64,000 nt of DNA from Knoellia remsis (GTDB taxonomy: Bacteria > Actinomycetota > Actinomycetes > Actinomycetales > Dermatophilaceae): assembly GCF_003002895.1 (NCBI RefSeq), contig NZ_PVTI01000020.1, forward strand, positions 1-64,000. Direction: 5' to 3'. The translations under genes were made by a program, and so were the position numbers. The notes under the pieces were generated by a model that saw only the letters and a list, made by a program, of their open reading frames with translations, was not told the origin of the DNA and did no database searches. Positions 48,215-59,202 of the stretch are shown here, piece after piece (within the stretch, counting starts at the first letter, position 1; every line of letters begins with the position of its first letter).

Positions 48215-48631
48215 TCACGCACGCGGCGACGACGAACCGCCACGGAGGTCGTCGTCGACGACCTCTCCCGGCACCGCCGCACCGTGTCCCGAGCCTCGCC
48301 CGGTCGAGCGCTCCCACGCGAGGAACTCCTCGGTCTCGGTGACGAGCTGGGCGGCGAGCCAGGACCCGACCATCGCGTCGTCGGCGAGCCCGAACGCCCC
48401 GAGCAGGCCTTCGGGCAGCAGGTCCACCGGCGACACGAGGTAGCCGGCGGCCCCGGCCATGAGCAGCAACCGTCCCGCGGACGTGCCGGTGTACTCACCG
48501 CTGCGAACGGCACGCACGAGCCGCGGCACCGCCTGGGCCCGCTCGGCGAGCGAGGGACCGCCCGGGCGGGAGGCGATCTTCACCGCCGTCGCGAGGCTCT
48601 TGAAGGTCGAGACCTTCGAGTGCAGCGCCAC
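48215..48631 (-). CDS. DUF1232 (YkvA-like) protein
   Basis: 138 aa. The conserved core is AAGYLVSPVDLLPEGLLGAFGLADDAMVGSW-like (residues about 60-90), a short membrane-associated helix pair. GTG 48631 lies three bases after the EcsC-like stop, so the two are co-transcribed. Role unknown. Confidence 0.85.
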   Translation of the reverse strand: MALHSKVSTFKSLATAVKIASRPGGPSLAERAQAVPRLVRAVRSGEYTGTSAGRLLLMAGAAGYLVSPVDLLPEGLLGAFGLADDAMVGSWLAAQLVTETEEFLAWERSTGRGSGHGAAVPGEVVDDDLRGGSSSPRA

Positions 48632-48634
48632 GGC

Positions 48635-49384
48635 TCAGCCCTGGGTGATCTGGGTCGGCGCCGCGGAGAACTCGCGGCGTGCGTTCTCGCCGATGCGCTT
48701 GAGCAGCCAGCCGTCAAGACCTGCGCCCACGACCCCGCCGACGAGCGGGACGTTGCGGCCGAACCGGCTGAAGGTCTTCTTGCCCGCAGTCGACAGCAGC
48801 CGGAACCCGACCGCCTTGTTGACGACCATGAGCGCCGGCCCGGGCAGGCGCTGCGCGGCGAGGTTGGTGATGCGGCCCGTGGGCGCGACCATGCCGGCCT
48901 TGGCGAGCAGGTCGTCCGCGTCCGCACCGACGAGGGTGAGCAGGACCGCGGTGCGGATCTGCGGCTGCTTCAGGTCGTGACCGCGCAGCTGCGCGATCGC
49001 GGCCGTCATGCGGGTGGCGATGAGGTAGAAGCCGAGGACGTTCGCCGGGAGTGCGACGGGCAGCGTGATGAACCCGCCCACGCTCGTGACGAACCCGCCC
49101 GCGGCGGCGAGCTTGAGGTGGCTGCTCACGACCTTGTCGACGGCCTCGTCGACGTTGCCGCCGGCCTTCTTGAGCGCGTCCGCGGCGATCTTCGAGGCGG
49201 AGTCGAAGGGGCCCTTGCCGTCGATGCCGGTGTCGAGGAGGTTCTCGACGAGCTTCGCGGCGGAGTTGCCGACGAACCCGCGGTCCTCCGGCGCCTCCTT
49301 GGCCTGCTCGAGCGCGGACTTCGTCTGCGCGATCTGCTCCTTGGCGTCCTTCGCGTCGTCCTTGCCGAACCCGAAGAGTCCCAT
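48635..49384 (-). CDS. EcsC-like protein
   Basis: 249 aa. An amphipathic start (MGLFGFGKDDAKDAKEQ), then the EcsC-like domain: SSHLKLAAAGGFVTSVGGFI, ALPANVLGFYLIATRMTAAIAQL and the C-terminal VPLVGGVVGAGLDGWLLKRIG. Two to three hydrophobic segments. ATG 49384 follows GGAGGTC. Forms a two-gene unit with the DUF1232 gene. Function unproven; EcsC-like proteins associate with membranes. Confidence 0.85.
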   Translation of the reverse strand: MGLFGFGKDDAKDAKEQIAQTKSALEQAKEAPEDRGFVGNSAAKLVENLLDTGIDGKGPFDSASKIAADALKKAGGNVDEAVDKVVSSHLKLAAAGGFVTSVGGFITLPVALPANVLGFYLIATRMTAAIAQLRGHDLKQPQIRTAVLLTLVGADADDLLAKAGMVAPTGRITNLAAQRLPGPALMVVNKAVGFRLLSTAGKKTFSRFGRNVPLVGGVVGAGLDGWLLKRIGENARREFSAAPTQITQG

Positions 49385-49508
49385 GTGACCTCCATCTGTC
49401 GTGGTCAGTCGTGTTGGTCGTGGTCGTGCGTTGACCCGATCCTGCCACGTCAGAGGGGGTGTGGCGGGGGTTGGCCGGGGTGTCGGACGCCTCACCTAGG
49501 CTGCGCCC

Positions 49509-51209
49509 ATGGCCCAGTCCGGCGGCTCCGCCGACCTCGTCGCCGCCGTCGTCCACGGTGCCCGTGCGGCTCTCGCCGGCGACGGCGTCCGGGTCGCCGG
49601 GACGGTCGCCGAGGTGGCCTCCGAGATGGGTCGTCTCGAGGACACGTCCCGTCCCCGGTGGGTGCTGTGGTCCGCCCGGTATGCCGCCCCGCTGGCTGCC
49701 GCTGCCGGCGCACCCCCGGCGCGCACCTGGGACCTCGCCGAGGCACACCGCATCCTCCACGGCGGCTGGGCCGCGGAGCCCGGACGCATCTGGGCGCACG
49801 CACACGGCATACCGGTCGAGACGCTGCCGACACCGTCGGCAGGTGATCTGTTCGACTTCTCCGGCACCGACGAGGTCGACCCCGACGAGCTGGTCCGCAG
49901 GGACGGGCACCTGCGTCCCGATGCCGAGTCCCAGTGGCTCGGGACGGACGGAGACCGGCTCCTGCGCTGGGCCGATGCGGCCCTCGACTGCGCTGTGCGA
50001 CAACGGGATCGGGCCAGCTCGGTCAGTCCGCGAGTCGTGTCGACGATCCACTCGGAGTCGGCTGCGGCGGCGATGTGCCTCGAGCTCGAGACCGGTGGGC
50101 TGCCCGTCGACCGCGCGGCGATGGAGCGCCTCATCGCCGACTTCGCCGGACCCCGCGCAACATCGGAGGAGGCCGCGGCCGCGGCGCGACGCGAACGCGA
50201 CGCAGCGGTCCTGCGCCACGTCCCCGGACGGGAGGGCACCGACCTGCGCAACCCGGCGCAGGTCCGTGAGCTGCTCGCCGCCGTGGGCGTCGACGTGCCC
50301 AACACCCGCAAGTGGGTCCTCGACGCCTACCGGCAGGTCCACCCGGTCGTCGACGCGCTGCTCACGTGGCGCAAGGCCGAGCGGATCGCGACCACCTACG
50401 GCTACCGGTGGCTCGACCACGGCGTCGGTGTGGACGACCGGCTGCGCGGCACGTGGACGGCGTGTGACGGCGCGGCCGGACGGATGACGGCGGAGAACGG
50501 ACTGCACAACCTGCCGGCGTCGCTGCGCGCGGGAGTGGCCGCCCATCCCGGTCATGTCTTCGTGCGGGCGGACCTCGGCCAGATCGAGCCGCGCGTGCTG
50601 GCCGTCGTCTCGGGTGACGCGGCGTTCGCGGCCGCGACGCAGGCCGACGACCTCTATGCCCCGGTCGCGGCCCGGCTCGGTGTCGAGCGCCCGGTCGCCA
50701 AGGTGGCGGTGCTCGCCGCGATGTACGGTCAGCGCAGTGGAGCCGCGGGAGAGGCGCTGCGGGGTCTGGAGCGGGCCTACCCGGTCGCGATGGGCCTGCT
50801 CGACCGCGCGTATGCCGCGGGCGTACGCGGGGAGCCGGTGCGCACCTTCGGGGGTCGGCTCATCCCGACCGGGCGCTTCCTCGCCCAGTCCCCCATCGGC
50901 ACGAACCCCGCCCTGGATGCGGCGCGGGGACGGTTCGCGCGCAACGCGATCATCCAGGGCGCGGCCGCTGAGCTCTTCAAGGCGTGGGCGGCAACGGTGC
51001 GGGCGCTCGGCCGCCCGCTCGGGGCGGAGATCGTGCTGTGCCTGCACGACGAGCTGCTCGTGCACGCGCCCGCGGACCGTGCCCAGGAGGTCGCCGCGCT
51101 CGTCGACTCAGCGCTGGCGGACGCGTCGCGTCGCTGGTCGGTCGGAGCGCCCGTACGGTTCGTCGCCGACACGTCGGTCATCGCCCGCTGGTCCGACGCC
51201 AAGGACTGA
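49509..51209 (+). CDS. Pol I-like DNA polymerase (bifunctional exonuclease/polymerase family)
   Basis: 566 aa. A degenerate N-terminal exonuclease-like region (residues about 1-185) precedes an A-family polymerase domain. Motif A is RADLGQIEPRVLA (against DYSQIELR in Pol I), motif B the KVAVLAAMYGQRSG helix, motif C VLCLHDELLVH. The catalytic Asp/Glu and O-helix Lys/Tyr are kept. Much shorter than PolA (about 900 aa), so this is the second, actinobacteria-type enzyme, probably for repair. It stands alone on the plus strand. Confidence 0.9.
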   Translation: MAQSGGSADLVAAVVHGARAALAGDGVRVAGTVAEVASEMGRLEDTSRPRWVLWSARYAAPLAAAAGAPPARTWDLAEAHRILHGGWAAEPGRIWAHAHGIPVETLPTPSAGDLFDFSGTDEVDPDELVRRDGHLRPDAESQWLGTDGDRLLRWADAALDCAVRQRDRASSVSPRVVSTIHSESAAAAMCLELETGGLPVDRAAMERLIADFAGPRATSEEAAAAARRERDAAVLRHVPGREGTDLRNPAQVRELLAAVGVDVPNTRKWVLDAYRQVHPVVDALLTWRKAERIATTYGYRWLDHGVGVDDRLRGTWTACDGAAGRMTAENGLHNLPASLRAGVAAHPGHVFVRADLGQIEPRVLAVVSGDAAFAAATQADDLYAPVAARLGVERPVAKVAVLAAMYGQRSGAAGEALRGLERAYPVAMGLLDRAYAAGVRGEPVRTFGGRLIPTGRFLAQSPIGTNPALDAARGRFARNAIIQGAAAELFKAWAATVRALGRPLGAEIVLCLHDELLVHAPADRAQEVAALVDSALADASRRWSVGAPVRFVADTSVIARWSDAKD

Positions 51210-51226
51210 GAGCCCCGTTCGTCACG

Positions 51227-51352
51227 ACTGGTTGCGCACGGTTCGCCTGTCGACCGCCCACTGATTGCGCACGGTTCGCATGCCGACCGCCCACTGATTG
51301 CGCACAGTTCGCATCGGATGCGCAGCGACGATGCGAACTGTGCGCCATCAGT
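51227..51352. repeat. 33-bp tandem repeats merging into a hairpin terminator
   Basis: Units start ACTGRTTGCGCACRGTTCGC at 51227, 51260 and 51293. The third unit is also the left arm (51293-51316) of a 24-bp stem with one mismatch; the right arm is 51329-51352. It lies between convergent stops of the polymerase and PAC2 genes, so the hairpin probably ends both transcripts. Confidence 0.88.
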
Positions 51353-51366
51353 GAGGGGAAAGAGGC

Positions 51367-52275
51367 TCAGTCGTCGTTGACGCCCTTGAGGAACTCCTCG
51401 ATGTCGGCGCCGATCTCGTCGGCCGACGGGAGGTCCTCGGCCTGCGTCGCGAGCAGACTGGGGCGCTCCTGACCCTCGACGAAGGCGTCGTACTGCTGCT
51501 CGAGCGCATGCACGACTTGGCCGGCCTCGGCGTTGTCGGCGAGCTCGGCCGCGATCTCGCGGTTGTTCTCGCCGACCCGGGCGATGAGGTCGTCGTTGGG
51601 GAGGTTGAGCCCGGTCGCGTCGGTGATGGCGTTGAGGGCGGCGAGGGCACCCTCGGCCCACTCGGCCTGCGCGAGGTACTGCGGCACGTGGATGGCGAAG
51701 CCGAGCGCGTCCTGGCCGGCCTCGCCGAGGCGCAGCTCGAGCAGCGCCGGGAAGCTCGCCGGCACCTGGACCTGACCGAACGGCGACTCCTTGCCGCCGA
51801 CGAGGCGCGGGTCGGTGGCGTGCCCGGTCATGCCCACGGGTCGGGTGTGCGGGACGCCCATGGGGATGCCGTGGCTCGTCACGACGAGGGAGATACCGAG
51901 GATCTGGATGAGCTGGCGGATCGCCTCGATGACCCGCTCCCACTGGTAGTCCGGTTCGGGGCCGGTGAGGAGGTAGTAGGTCTGGCCGTCGCGGTCGGTC
52001 ATCCGGTAGAGCACCATCGACGGGTCGGCGTAGCTCTCCCAACGGTTCGTGTCGAACACCATCGCCGGGCGTCGGCCGCGGTAGTCGAGCAGCTGGTCGA
52101 CGTCGAACGTCGCGACGACCTCGGCCTCGCTCGAGTCGACGAGGTGGGTCCCGAGGACGCGCTGGATGTTTCCGGCGTCGATGAAGGCGCCGAGGAGCAC
52201 GATGAGGGCGCCCGGCTGCCGAGTGGGCGGCTGGGCGTCGAGCTCGAAGCGGTAGAGGTCAGACGGGTTCTGCAC
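51367..52275 (-). CDS. PAC2-family protein
   Basis: 302 aa. PAC2 motifs are GALIVLLGAFIDAGNIQRVL, VVATFDVDQLLDYRGRRP, LLTGPEPDYQWERVIEAI and TSHGIPMGVPHTRP. The family is named after a eukaryotic proteasome assembly chaperone; in actinobacteria these proteins are linked to proteasome-bearing genomes, but a role is unproven. No proteasome gene is in the window. Start GTG 52275 with GAGAGG nine bases upstream. Confidence 0.9.
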   Translation of the reverse strand: MQNPSDLYRFELDAQPPTRQPGALIVLLGAFIDAGNIQRVLGTHLVDSSEAEVVATFDVDQLLDYRGRRPAMVFDTNRWESYADPSMVLYRMTDRDGQTYYLLTGPEPDYQWERVIEAIRQLIQILGISLVVTSHGIPMGVPHTRPVGMTGHATDPRLVGGKESPFGQVQVPASFPALLELRLGEAGQDALGFAIHVPQYLAQAEWAEGALAALNAITDATGLNLPNDDLIARVGENNREIAAELADNAEAGQVVHALEQQYDAFVEGQERPSLLATQAEDLPSADEIGADIEEFLKGVNDD

Positions 52276-52355
52276 GGGAACAGCCTCTCAGGGGGGTCAC
52301 GTGACAGGTCAAACGTCCGGCCGGGTGTCGGGATTCCCGGCCGAAACCCGCGCGC

Positions 52356-55300
52356 TCAGGCCGCGGAGCTCGACACGGCCGCGATCGCGGAGCGCACCCG
52401 CTTCTCGCTCACGGGCCTCGCCGTGCCGAGGGACTGCGCGAACACGCTGACCCGCAGCTCCTCGATGAGCCAGCCGATGTCGGTCACCTCGGGCGAGCGG
52501 CGTCGCGTCTCCGGGAGCGCCTCGAGCAGGTCGGCGTATGCCGTCTCGACGCCGTCGATGCGTTCCTGCAGCTGCGCTTCGCGCACGTTCGTGGGGGCCT
52601 TGTCGAGACGGTGCAGCATCCCGCGCAGGTAGCGGCGCAGGTCCGGGAGCCGGGCGAGGCCGGTGTCGGCGACGAACCCGGGCCGGACGAGGCCGTCGAG
52701 CTGGGCACGCACGTCGGCCGTCGTCGAGGCGAGGCTGCGAGCGGCGGCTCCGGTCGCGATGGCGTCGAGTCGCGCGCGCACCTCGGTCGCGAGGGCGAGG
52801 ACGGGCTCGACCGCCTCGACGACCTGGAGGACGCGGGCGACGACGTGGGTCCGCACGGCCGCCTGGGCCGCGTCGAACTCGGCACGCGTGCGCACCGGCC
52901 CGCCGACGTGGTCGGCGACAATGGCGTCGACCGCTGCAGAGAGGCAGTCCTCGAGGAGCGCCGGGACGGAGCCGTGCGGGTTCTGGCCGAGCGCGAGCTT
53001 CTGGGCGTTGGTGAGCTTCGCGAGGACGCGCTTCCACGGTGGGGTCGTGCCGAGGATGAGCAGGCGCCGGACGCCGGCCCGGTGCGCGGCCTCGGCGGTG
53101 CCGGCATGGTCGAGGACGCGCAGGGACACAGCCGCTCCCTCGTCGACGAGGGCTGGGAAGCCCTGCACCGTGTGGCCGGCGGACCGGCCCTCGAAGGTCA
53201 CTGGCACCTCCTCCACGTCCCACGTCGTCAGTCCGGTGCGCTCGATGGCGGCGCCGGCGCGCGCCATCCGTTTGCGCACCGCCCCCTTGGACGAGCTGCG
53301 CAGTGCGTCGAGGTCCTTGCCTCGGGCGATGACGCGGCCGTCCGGGCCCTCGACCGAGAAGGTGATGCGCAGGTGGTCGGGGACGCGCGCCCAGTCCCAC
53401 TCCCCCGCCGGGACGGTGACACCGGTGCGCTCCTTGAGGGCGGTGGCGAGGGCGTCGGTGAAGGGCTGGTCTCCTGCGGGGCCGGCCTGCGCGAGAGCTG
53501 CGTGCGCGTGGTCCGGCGTCGGGACGAAGTGACGACGCGTCGCCTTGGGCAGCGACTTGAGCAGCGCCACCGCGAGGTCCTCACGCAGCCCGGGCACCTG
53601 CCAGTCGAAGCCGCCGTCGGTGACGCGGTTGAGGACCGCCGTCGGGACATGGACGGTGACGCCGTCGGCCGCCTCGCCCGGCGAGAACTGGTAGGTCACG
53701 TCGAGCTCGAGGTCCCCCTGACGCCACGTCCGCGGGTAGTCGCTCGCCGACACCTCGTCGGCGTCCTCGCGCGTCAGCAGGTCCTCGGTGAAGGTGAGCA
53801 GGTCCGGGCGGCGCCGTCGTTCGCCCTTCCACCACCGGTCGAAGTCCGCGACCGAGCTGACGTCGGGTGGGATGCGGGCGTCGTAGAACTCGAAGAGCAC
53901 CTCGTCGTCGACGATGAGGTCGCGGCGGCGGGCTCGCTCCTCGAGCTCCGAAAGCCGTTGCAGCAGTTCGCTGTTCGCCTTCCAGAACGCATGGTGCGTG
54001 TCCCAGTCACCCTCGACGAGAGCATTCCGGATGAAGAGGTCCCGTGCTTCCTCCGGGTTGATCCGGCCGTACTGCACGGTGCGGTCGACGACGAGCGGCA
54101 CGCCGTAGAGGGTCACGCGCTCGGTGGCGACGACGCTCCCCCGCGACTTCGACCAGCGCGGCTCGCTGTGGGTGCGCTTGACGAGGTGCGCGCCGACCTC
54201 CTCGGCCCACACCGGGTCGATCGCCGCGTTGACGCGGGCCCAGAGCCTTGTCGTCTCGACGAGCTCACCGGCCATGACGACATCGGGCTGCTTGCGGAAC
54301 AGGCCCGACCCGGGATTGATCGCGAACCGCGAACCGCGCGCACCGGCATACTCACGCCTGCTCTCGTCGCGCACGCCCACGTGCGAGAGCAGGCCCGCGA
54401 GAAGGGCCTGGTGGATGCGGTCCCAGTCGGGCTCGCCGTCCTTGGCGGAGGTGGCGAGGTCAGGATCGATGCGCGCCTGCTTGCATGCGGTGCGCAGCTG
54501 CTGGTGCAGGTCCTGCCACTCGCGGATCCGGAGGTAGTGCAGGAACTCGGCCTTGCACATGCGACGAAAAGCACTGCCGGACAACGCTTTCTGCTGCTTC
54601 TTGAGATAGCGCCACAGCGCGAGGTAGCTCGCGAAGTCTGATGTCTCGCTCTTGAAGCGGGCGTGCTGTTGCTTCGCCTGCGCCTCCTTGTCGACCGGCC
54701 GCTCGCGCGGGTCCTGGATCGACAGGGCGGCGACGATGACGAGGACCTCCTTCGTGCAGCCGAGCCGTCCGGCCTCGATGAGCATGCGCCCGAGCCGTGG
54801 GTCGATTGGCAGTCGCGCCAACGTCTTGCCGTATGCCGTGAGGCGCTTCTCGCCGCGACGCCCCTCCCCCTCGCGGACCGCGCGCAGCTCCTCGAGGAGC
54901 CGGACGCCGTCGGCGACCTGCCGCGGGTCCGGCGGGTCGACGAACGGGAAACGGGCGACATCACCGAGGCCGAGCGAGGTCATCTGCAGGATGACCGAGG
55001 CGAGCGAGGTGCGCTGGATCTCGGGCTCGGTGAACTCTGGCCGGGACTCGTAGTCCTCCTCCGAGTAGAGGCGGATCGCGACGCCGTCGGCCACGCGGCC
55101 GGTGCGTCCGGAACGCTGGTTCGCGCTGGCCTGCGAGATCGGCTCGATCGGCAGACGCTGGACCTTGGTGCGCTGCGAGTAGCGGGAGATGCGGGCGGTG
55201 CCGGTGTCGACGACGTAGCCGATGCCGGGGACGGTGAGCGAGGTCTCGGCGACGTTGGTGGCGAGGATGATGCGGCGACCACTGCCGCGGGTGAAGACAC

Positions 55301-56243
55301 GGTGCTGCTCGGCGGCGGAGAGCCGCGCATAGAGCGGCAGGATCTCGGTGTTCGGCAGGTCGAGCCTGCTCAGGGCGTCGGCGGCGTCGCGGATCTCGCG
55401 CTCCCCGGAGAAGAAGCACAGGATGTCGGTCGCCGGGTGTCCGGGTGGCGTCTCGGTCCACAGCTCCTCGACCGCCTCGACGACGCCGGTGACCTGGTCG
55501 CGGTCGCGGGTGATGACGCCGTCGGCGTCGCGTTCGACGAGCGGCCGGTAGCGGACCTCCACCGGGTAGGTGCGCCCGGAGACCTCGATGACGGGGACCT
55601 CGCGCACGGTGTTGCCTCGGACGTCGGTCGCGAAGTGGCGGGCGAACCGGTCGGGGTCGATCGTCGCCGACGTGATGATGACCTTGAGGTCGGGACGACG
55701 CGGCAGGAGGGACTTGAGGTAGCCGAGGATGAAGTCGATGTTGAGGCTGCGCTCGTGGGCCTCGTCGATGATGATCGTGTCGTAGCGGCGCAGGTCGCGG
55801 TCGCGCTGCAGCTCGGCGAGCAGGATGCCGTCGGTCATCACCTTGACGCGGGTCCGGTCGCTGGAGTTGTCGGTGAACCGGACCTGATAGCCCACGAGGT
55901 CACCGAGGTCGACCTGCATCTCCTCGGCGATGCGTTCGGCCACGGAGCGGGCGGCGATGCGGCGCGGCTGGGTGTGGCCGATCTGGCCGCGGCTGCCGAG
56001 GCCGAGCTCGAGGCACATCTTCGGCAGCTGCGTGGTCTTGCCCGAGCCGGTCTCGCCGGCGATGACGACGACCTGGTGGTCACGGATCGCGGCGAGGATG
56101 TCGTCGCGGCGGGCGACGACAGGGAGCTGGTCGGGGTAGTGCAGGCGGGACGCGTCGACCGGGTCGTGGGCAGGGGCGGCGCGGTTCAGGGGCGCGGGGT
56201 CGGCTGGGCGCCCCCTTCGACCTCCCCGGTTCCGCTCTGGCAC
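52356..56243 (-). CDS. hrpA: ATP-dependent RNA helicase HrpA (DEAH box)
   Basis: 1295 aa. Motif I is GETGSGKTTQLPK, Ia TQPRRIAARSVA, II DEAH, III SAT, VI QRSGRTGR. The winged-helix, OB-fold and long C-terminal DUF3418 region of HrpA follow. HrpA acts on mRNA and stalled ribosomes. The start is uncertain: GTG 56243 or GTG 56276. Both lie inside the 3' end of the upstream WXG-like gene, giving an overlap of 58-91 bp. No Met precedes the helicase core. Confidence 0.95.
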   Translation of the reverse strand: MPERNRGGRRGRPADPAPLNRAAPAHDPVDASRLHYPDQLPVVARRDDILAAIRDHQVVVIAGETGSGKTTQLPKMCLELGLGSRGQIGHTQPRRIAARSVAERIAEEMQVDLGDLVGYQVRFTDNSSDRTRVKVMTDGILLAELQRDRDLRRYDTIIIDEAHERSLNIDFILGYLKSLLPRRPDLKVIITSATIDPDRFARHFATDVRGNTVREVPVIEVSGRTYPVEVRYRPLVERDADGVITRDRDQVTGVVEAVEELWTETPPGHPATDILCFFSGEREIRDAADALSRLDLPNTEILPLYARLSAAEQHRVFTRGSGRRIILATNVAETSLTVPGIGYVVDTGTARISRYSQRTKVQRLPIEPISQASANQRSGRTGRVADGVAIRLYSEEDYESRPEFTEPEIQRTSLASVILQMTSLGLGDVARFPFVDPPDPRQVADGVRLLEELRAVREGEGRRGEKRLTAYGKTLARLPIDPRLGRMLIEAGRLGCTKEVLVIVAALSIQDPRERPVDKEAQAKQQHARFKSETSDFASYLALWRYLKKQQKALSGSAFRRMCKAEFLHYLRIREWQDLHQQLRTACKQARIDPDLATSAKDGEPDWDRIHQALLAGLLSHVGVRDESRREYAGARGSRFAINPGSGLFRKQPDVVMAGELVETTRLWARVNAAIDPVWAEEVGAHLVKRTHSEPRWSKSRGSVVATERVTLYGVPLVVDRTVQYGRINPEEARDLFIRNALVEGDWDTHHAFWKANSELLQRLSELEERARRRDLIVDDEVLFEFYDARIPPDVSSVADFDRWWKGERRRRPDLLTFTEDLLTREDADEVSASDYPRTWRQGDLELDVTYQFSPGEAADGVTVHVPTAVLNRVTDGGFDWQVPGLREDLAVALLKSLPKATRRHFVPTPDHAHAALAQAGPAGDQPFTDALATALKERTGVTVPAGEWDWARVPDHLRITFSVEGPDGRVIARGKDLDALRSSSKGAVRKRMARAGAAIERTGLTTWDVEEVPVTFEGRSAGHTVQGFPALVDEGAAVSLRVLDHAGTAEAAHRAGVRRLLILGTTPPWKRVLAKLTNAQKLALGQNPHGSVPALLEDCLSAAVDAIVADHVGGPVRTRAEFDAAQAAVRTHVVARVLQVVEAVEPVLALATEVRARLDAIATGAAARSLASTTADVRAQLDGLVRPGFVADTGLARLPDLRRYLRGMLHRLDKAPTNVREAQLQERIDGVETAYADLLEALPETRRRSPEVTDIGWLIEELRVSVFAQSLGTARPVSEKRVRSAIAAVSSSAA

Positions 56244-57457
56244 GCGCTCAAGGATAGGTCGGGAGTCGAGGCACACTCACTCGACTTCGGCGTGAGTGCC
56301 GCGTTGGCGGCCGACGTGAGCTTCGGCTCCACGCGCTCCAGGGTGACCCCAGCGACATACATGCGCTGCGCGGTGGTACCCCCCGCCGTCGCAGCACGCC
56401 ACCCGTCGAGGAACGTCTTGTCGGCCTGGTAGCGCGCCTGCGTGACGGCATACGTCTTCGCGGCTGCGGCCTTCTGCCCCCATGACATTCCCTTGAATGC
56501 CGGCATCGCCGGAGGTGTGAGAGCGACGATCATGCGCTCGGGCGAGTACTTCGGGTCGAGCCCCTTGCTGATTTTGGGGTATGCCGTGTGCACCCCTTCG
56601 CGGATCGACGCGCCGACGCGGTAACCGAAGGTCAGCTGCCGGTCTCCCACGTACCCCCGCGACTGGTCGGCCACTCTCGAGAACGGTCGTGCACCCAGCT
56701 GCGACCCCACTGTGAGCCTGCCAGCGCCATAGGACGCCGCACGCGCCGCCACGTTGACCCCGACCTTCTTCCAGCTGCCCTCGGAGTAGAAGATGAGCAG
56801 TGCCGCGTCACTCACTGTCCCCATCACGTCACCGGTCGTCGTCAGGGCGGCGACCGGCCCCCTGCGAAAAACCGAGGGGATCGAAGCGATCTCCTCCGAG
56901 TAGTTCTGCATCTTCGCCAGGGCCGTGTATGTCGCGGAGTCGTCGAGGATGTCGTCCGCGAGTCGCCGCAGAGCTACCGCGCATCGCTCGTCGGCCTCGG
57001 TGAACCGGTCCCACGCGCGACGATGCCGCTCGGTGGCCCGGTTCATCCAGTCCACCTGCTCGATCTGTAGCCGCGACAGCTCGCTCGTCTCGGGTTCCTG
57101 TCCGGCCAGGGCAACGAGCCGGTCTTCGAGTGACTGGTACGTGAACCAGGCACCCGACCGGAGCTCCTCAGCGCGCCGCGCCTCGACCTGGGTCTCGACC
57201 AGTACGTCGGCGAGCGCGCGGATGGCGGTCGCCGCGCCGCGGTAGCGGTCGATCAACGCGTCGAGCAGCGGGGGCGACTCGCGCACGGCGTCGGCAAAGG
57301 CCTCTCCGGCCGGTGACTCCCACGATGAGCCCGCCTTGATGCCCACGAGGGTCGCGTTGATCGAGCTCAGCCTGGCCGCACCGGTGCTCAATGCATCGGC
57401 GGGTGCCATCGCTGACGTGTAGTCGCCCTCGATCTGCGGCAGCACCTGACCGATCAT
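56186..57457 (-). CDS. WXG100/LXG-like putative type VII-associated protein
   Basis: 423 aa, no signal peptide. Residues about 15-170 are helical with a WXG-like turn (SSWESPAGEAFADAV) and long amphipathic helices (LIDRYRGAATAIRALADVL, WMNRATERHRRAWDRFTEAD), the layout of type VII substrates. The C-terminal half holds an Ala/Gly-rich mildly hydrophobic stretch (VSDAALLIFY) and an unrecognised domain. Two Cys lie near the end. Its ATG overlaps the stop of the small gene upstream. It could be a polymorphic toxin or a carrier; no toxin motif or immunity gene was recognised. Confidence 0.65.
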   Translation of the reverse strand: MIGQVLPQIEGDYTSAMAPADALSTGAARLSSINATLVGIKAGSSWESPAGEAFADAVRESPPLLDALIDRYRGAATAIRALADVLVETQVEARRAEELRSGAWFTYQSLEDRLVALAGQEPETSELSRLQIEQVDWMNRATERHRRAWDRFTEADERCAVALRRLADDILDDSATYTALAKMQNYSEEIASIPSVFRRGPVAALTTTGDVMGTVSDAALLIFYSEGSWKKVGVNVAARAASYGAGRLTVGSQLGARPFSRVADQSRGYVGDRQLTFGYRVGASIREGVHTAYPKISKGLDPKYSPERMIVALTPPAMPAFKGMSWGQKAAAAKTYAVTQARYQADKTFLDGWRAATAGGTTAQRMYVAGVTLERVEPKLTSAANAALTPKSSECASTPDLSLSACQSGTGEVEGGAQPTPRP

Positions 57458-57741
57458 CGGGTGGGCCCCCCGAACAGTCGCGTCGTCGTCGCCTCGGTCT
57501 CCACGTAGGCGGCCCCGGCCACCTGTGCCTTGTCGCCCAGGTCGCGAAGTACCTCGACGAGCAGGAGCCGGTTGCGACGCCAGCCGGCCACGAGGTCGTC
57601 GAAAGCCTCCGAACTCCTGCCACAGCCCAGAGCCCAGCGATCCGCTTGGGCATCCTTGGTGGCCTCGAGCGCGTCTGCGACCTCGCCGAGCGATACACCC
57701 AGCGAGGCAATGACCTCCGCACCGATCCGCATCTGAGTCAT
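57454..57741 (-). CDS. Small helical WXG100/EspC-like partner protein
   Basis: 95 aa: MTQMRIGAEVIASLGVSLGE, then two helices separated by RWALGCGRSSEAFDDLVAGW. Size and pattern fit small type VII-associated proteins that pair with a larger effector. Start ATG 57741 (ATG 57732 possible); no clear ribosome site. The stop overlaps the next ATG. No ESX transport genes are in the window. Confidence 0.6.
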   Translation of the reverse strand: MTQMRIGAEVIASLGVSLGEVADALEATKDAQADRWALGCGRSSEAFDDLVAGWRRNRLLLVEVLRDLGDKAQVAGAAYVETEATTTRLFGGPTR

Positions 57742-57821
57742 GCTCCGACGGTAGGGCGGATCGAGAAATCGGCCGCGGAGTTTTCCACAGGCGACCCGTC
57801 TCAGGGCGCGAGGCCAGCCGG

Positions 57822-59186
<1,365 letters not shown>

Positions 59187-59202
59187 GGTTGTGCTCCTTG
59201 GA

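Noticed and set aside
51227-51325. Possible small CRISPR array
   Set aside because: Units are contiguous 33-bp repeats with no spacers and no cas genes; the last unit is a hairpin arm.
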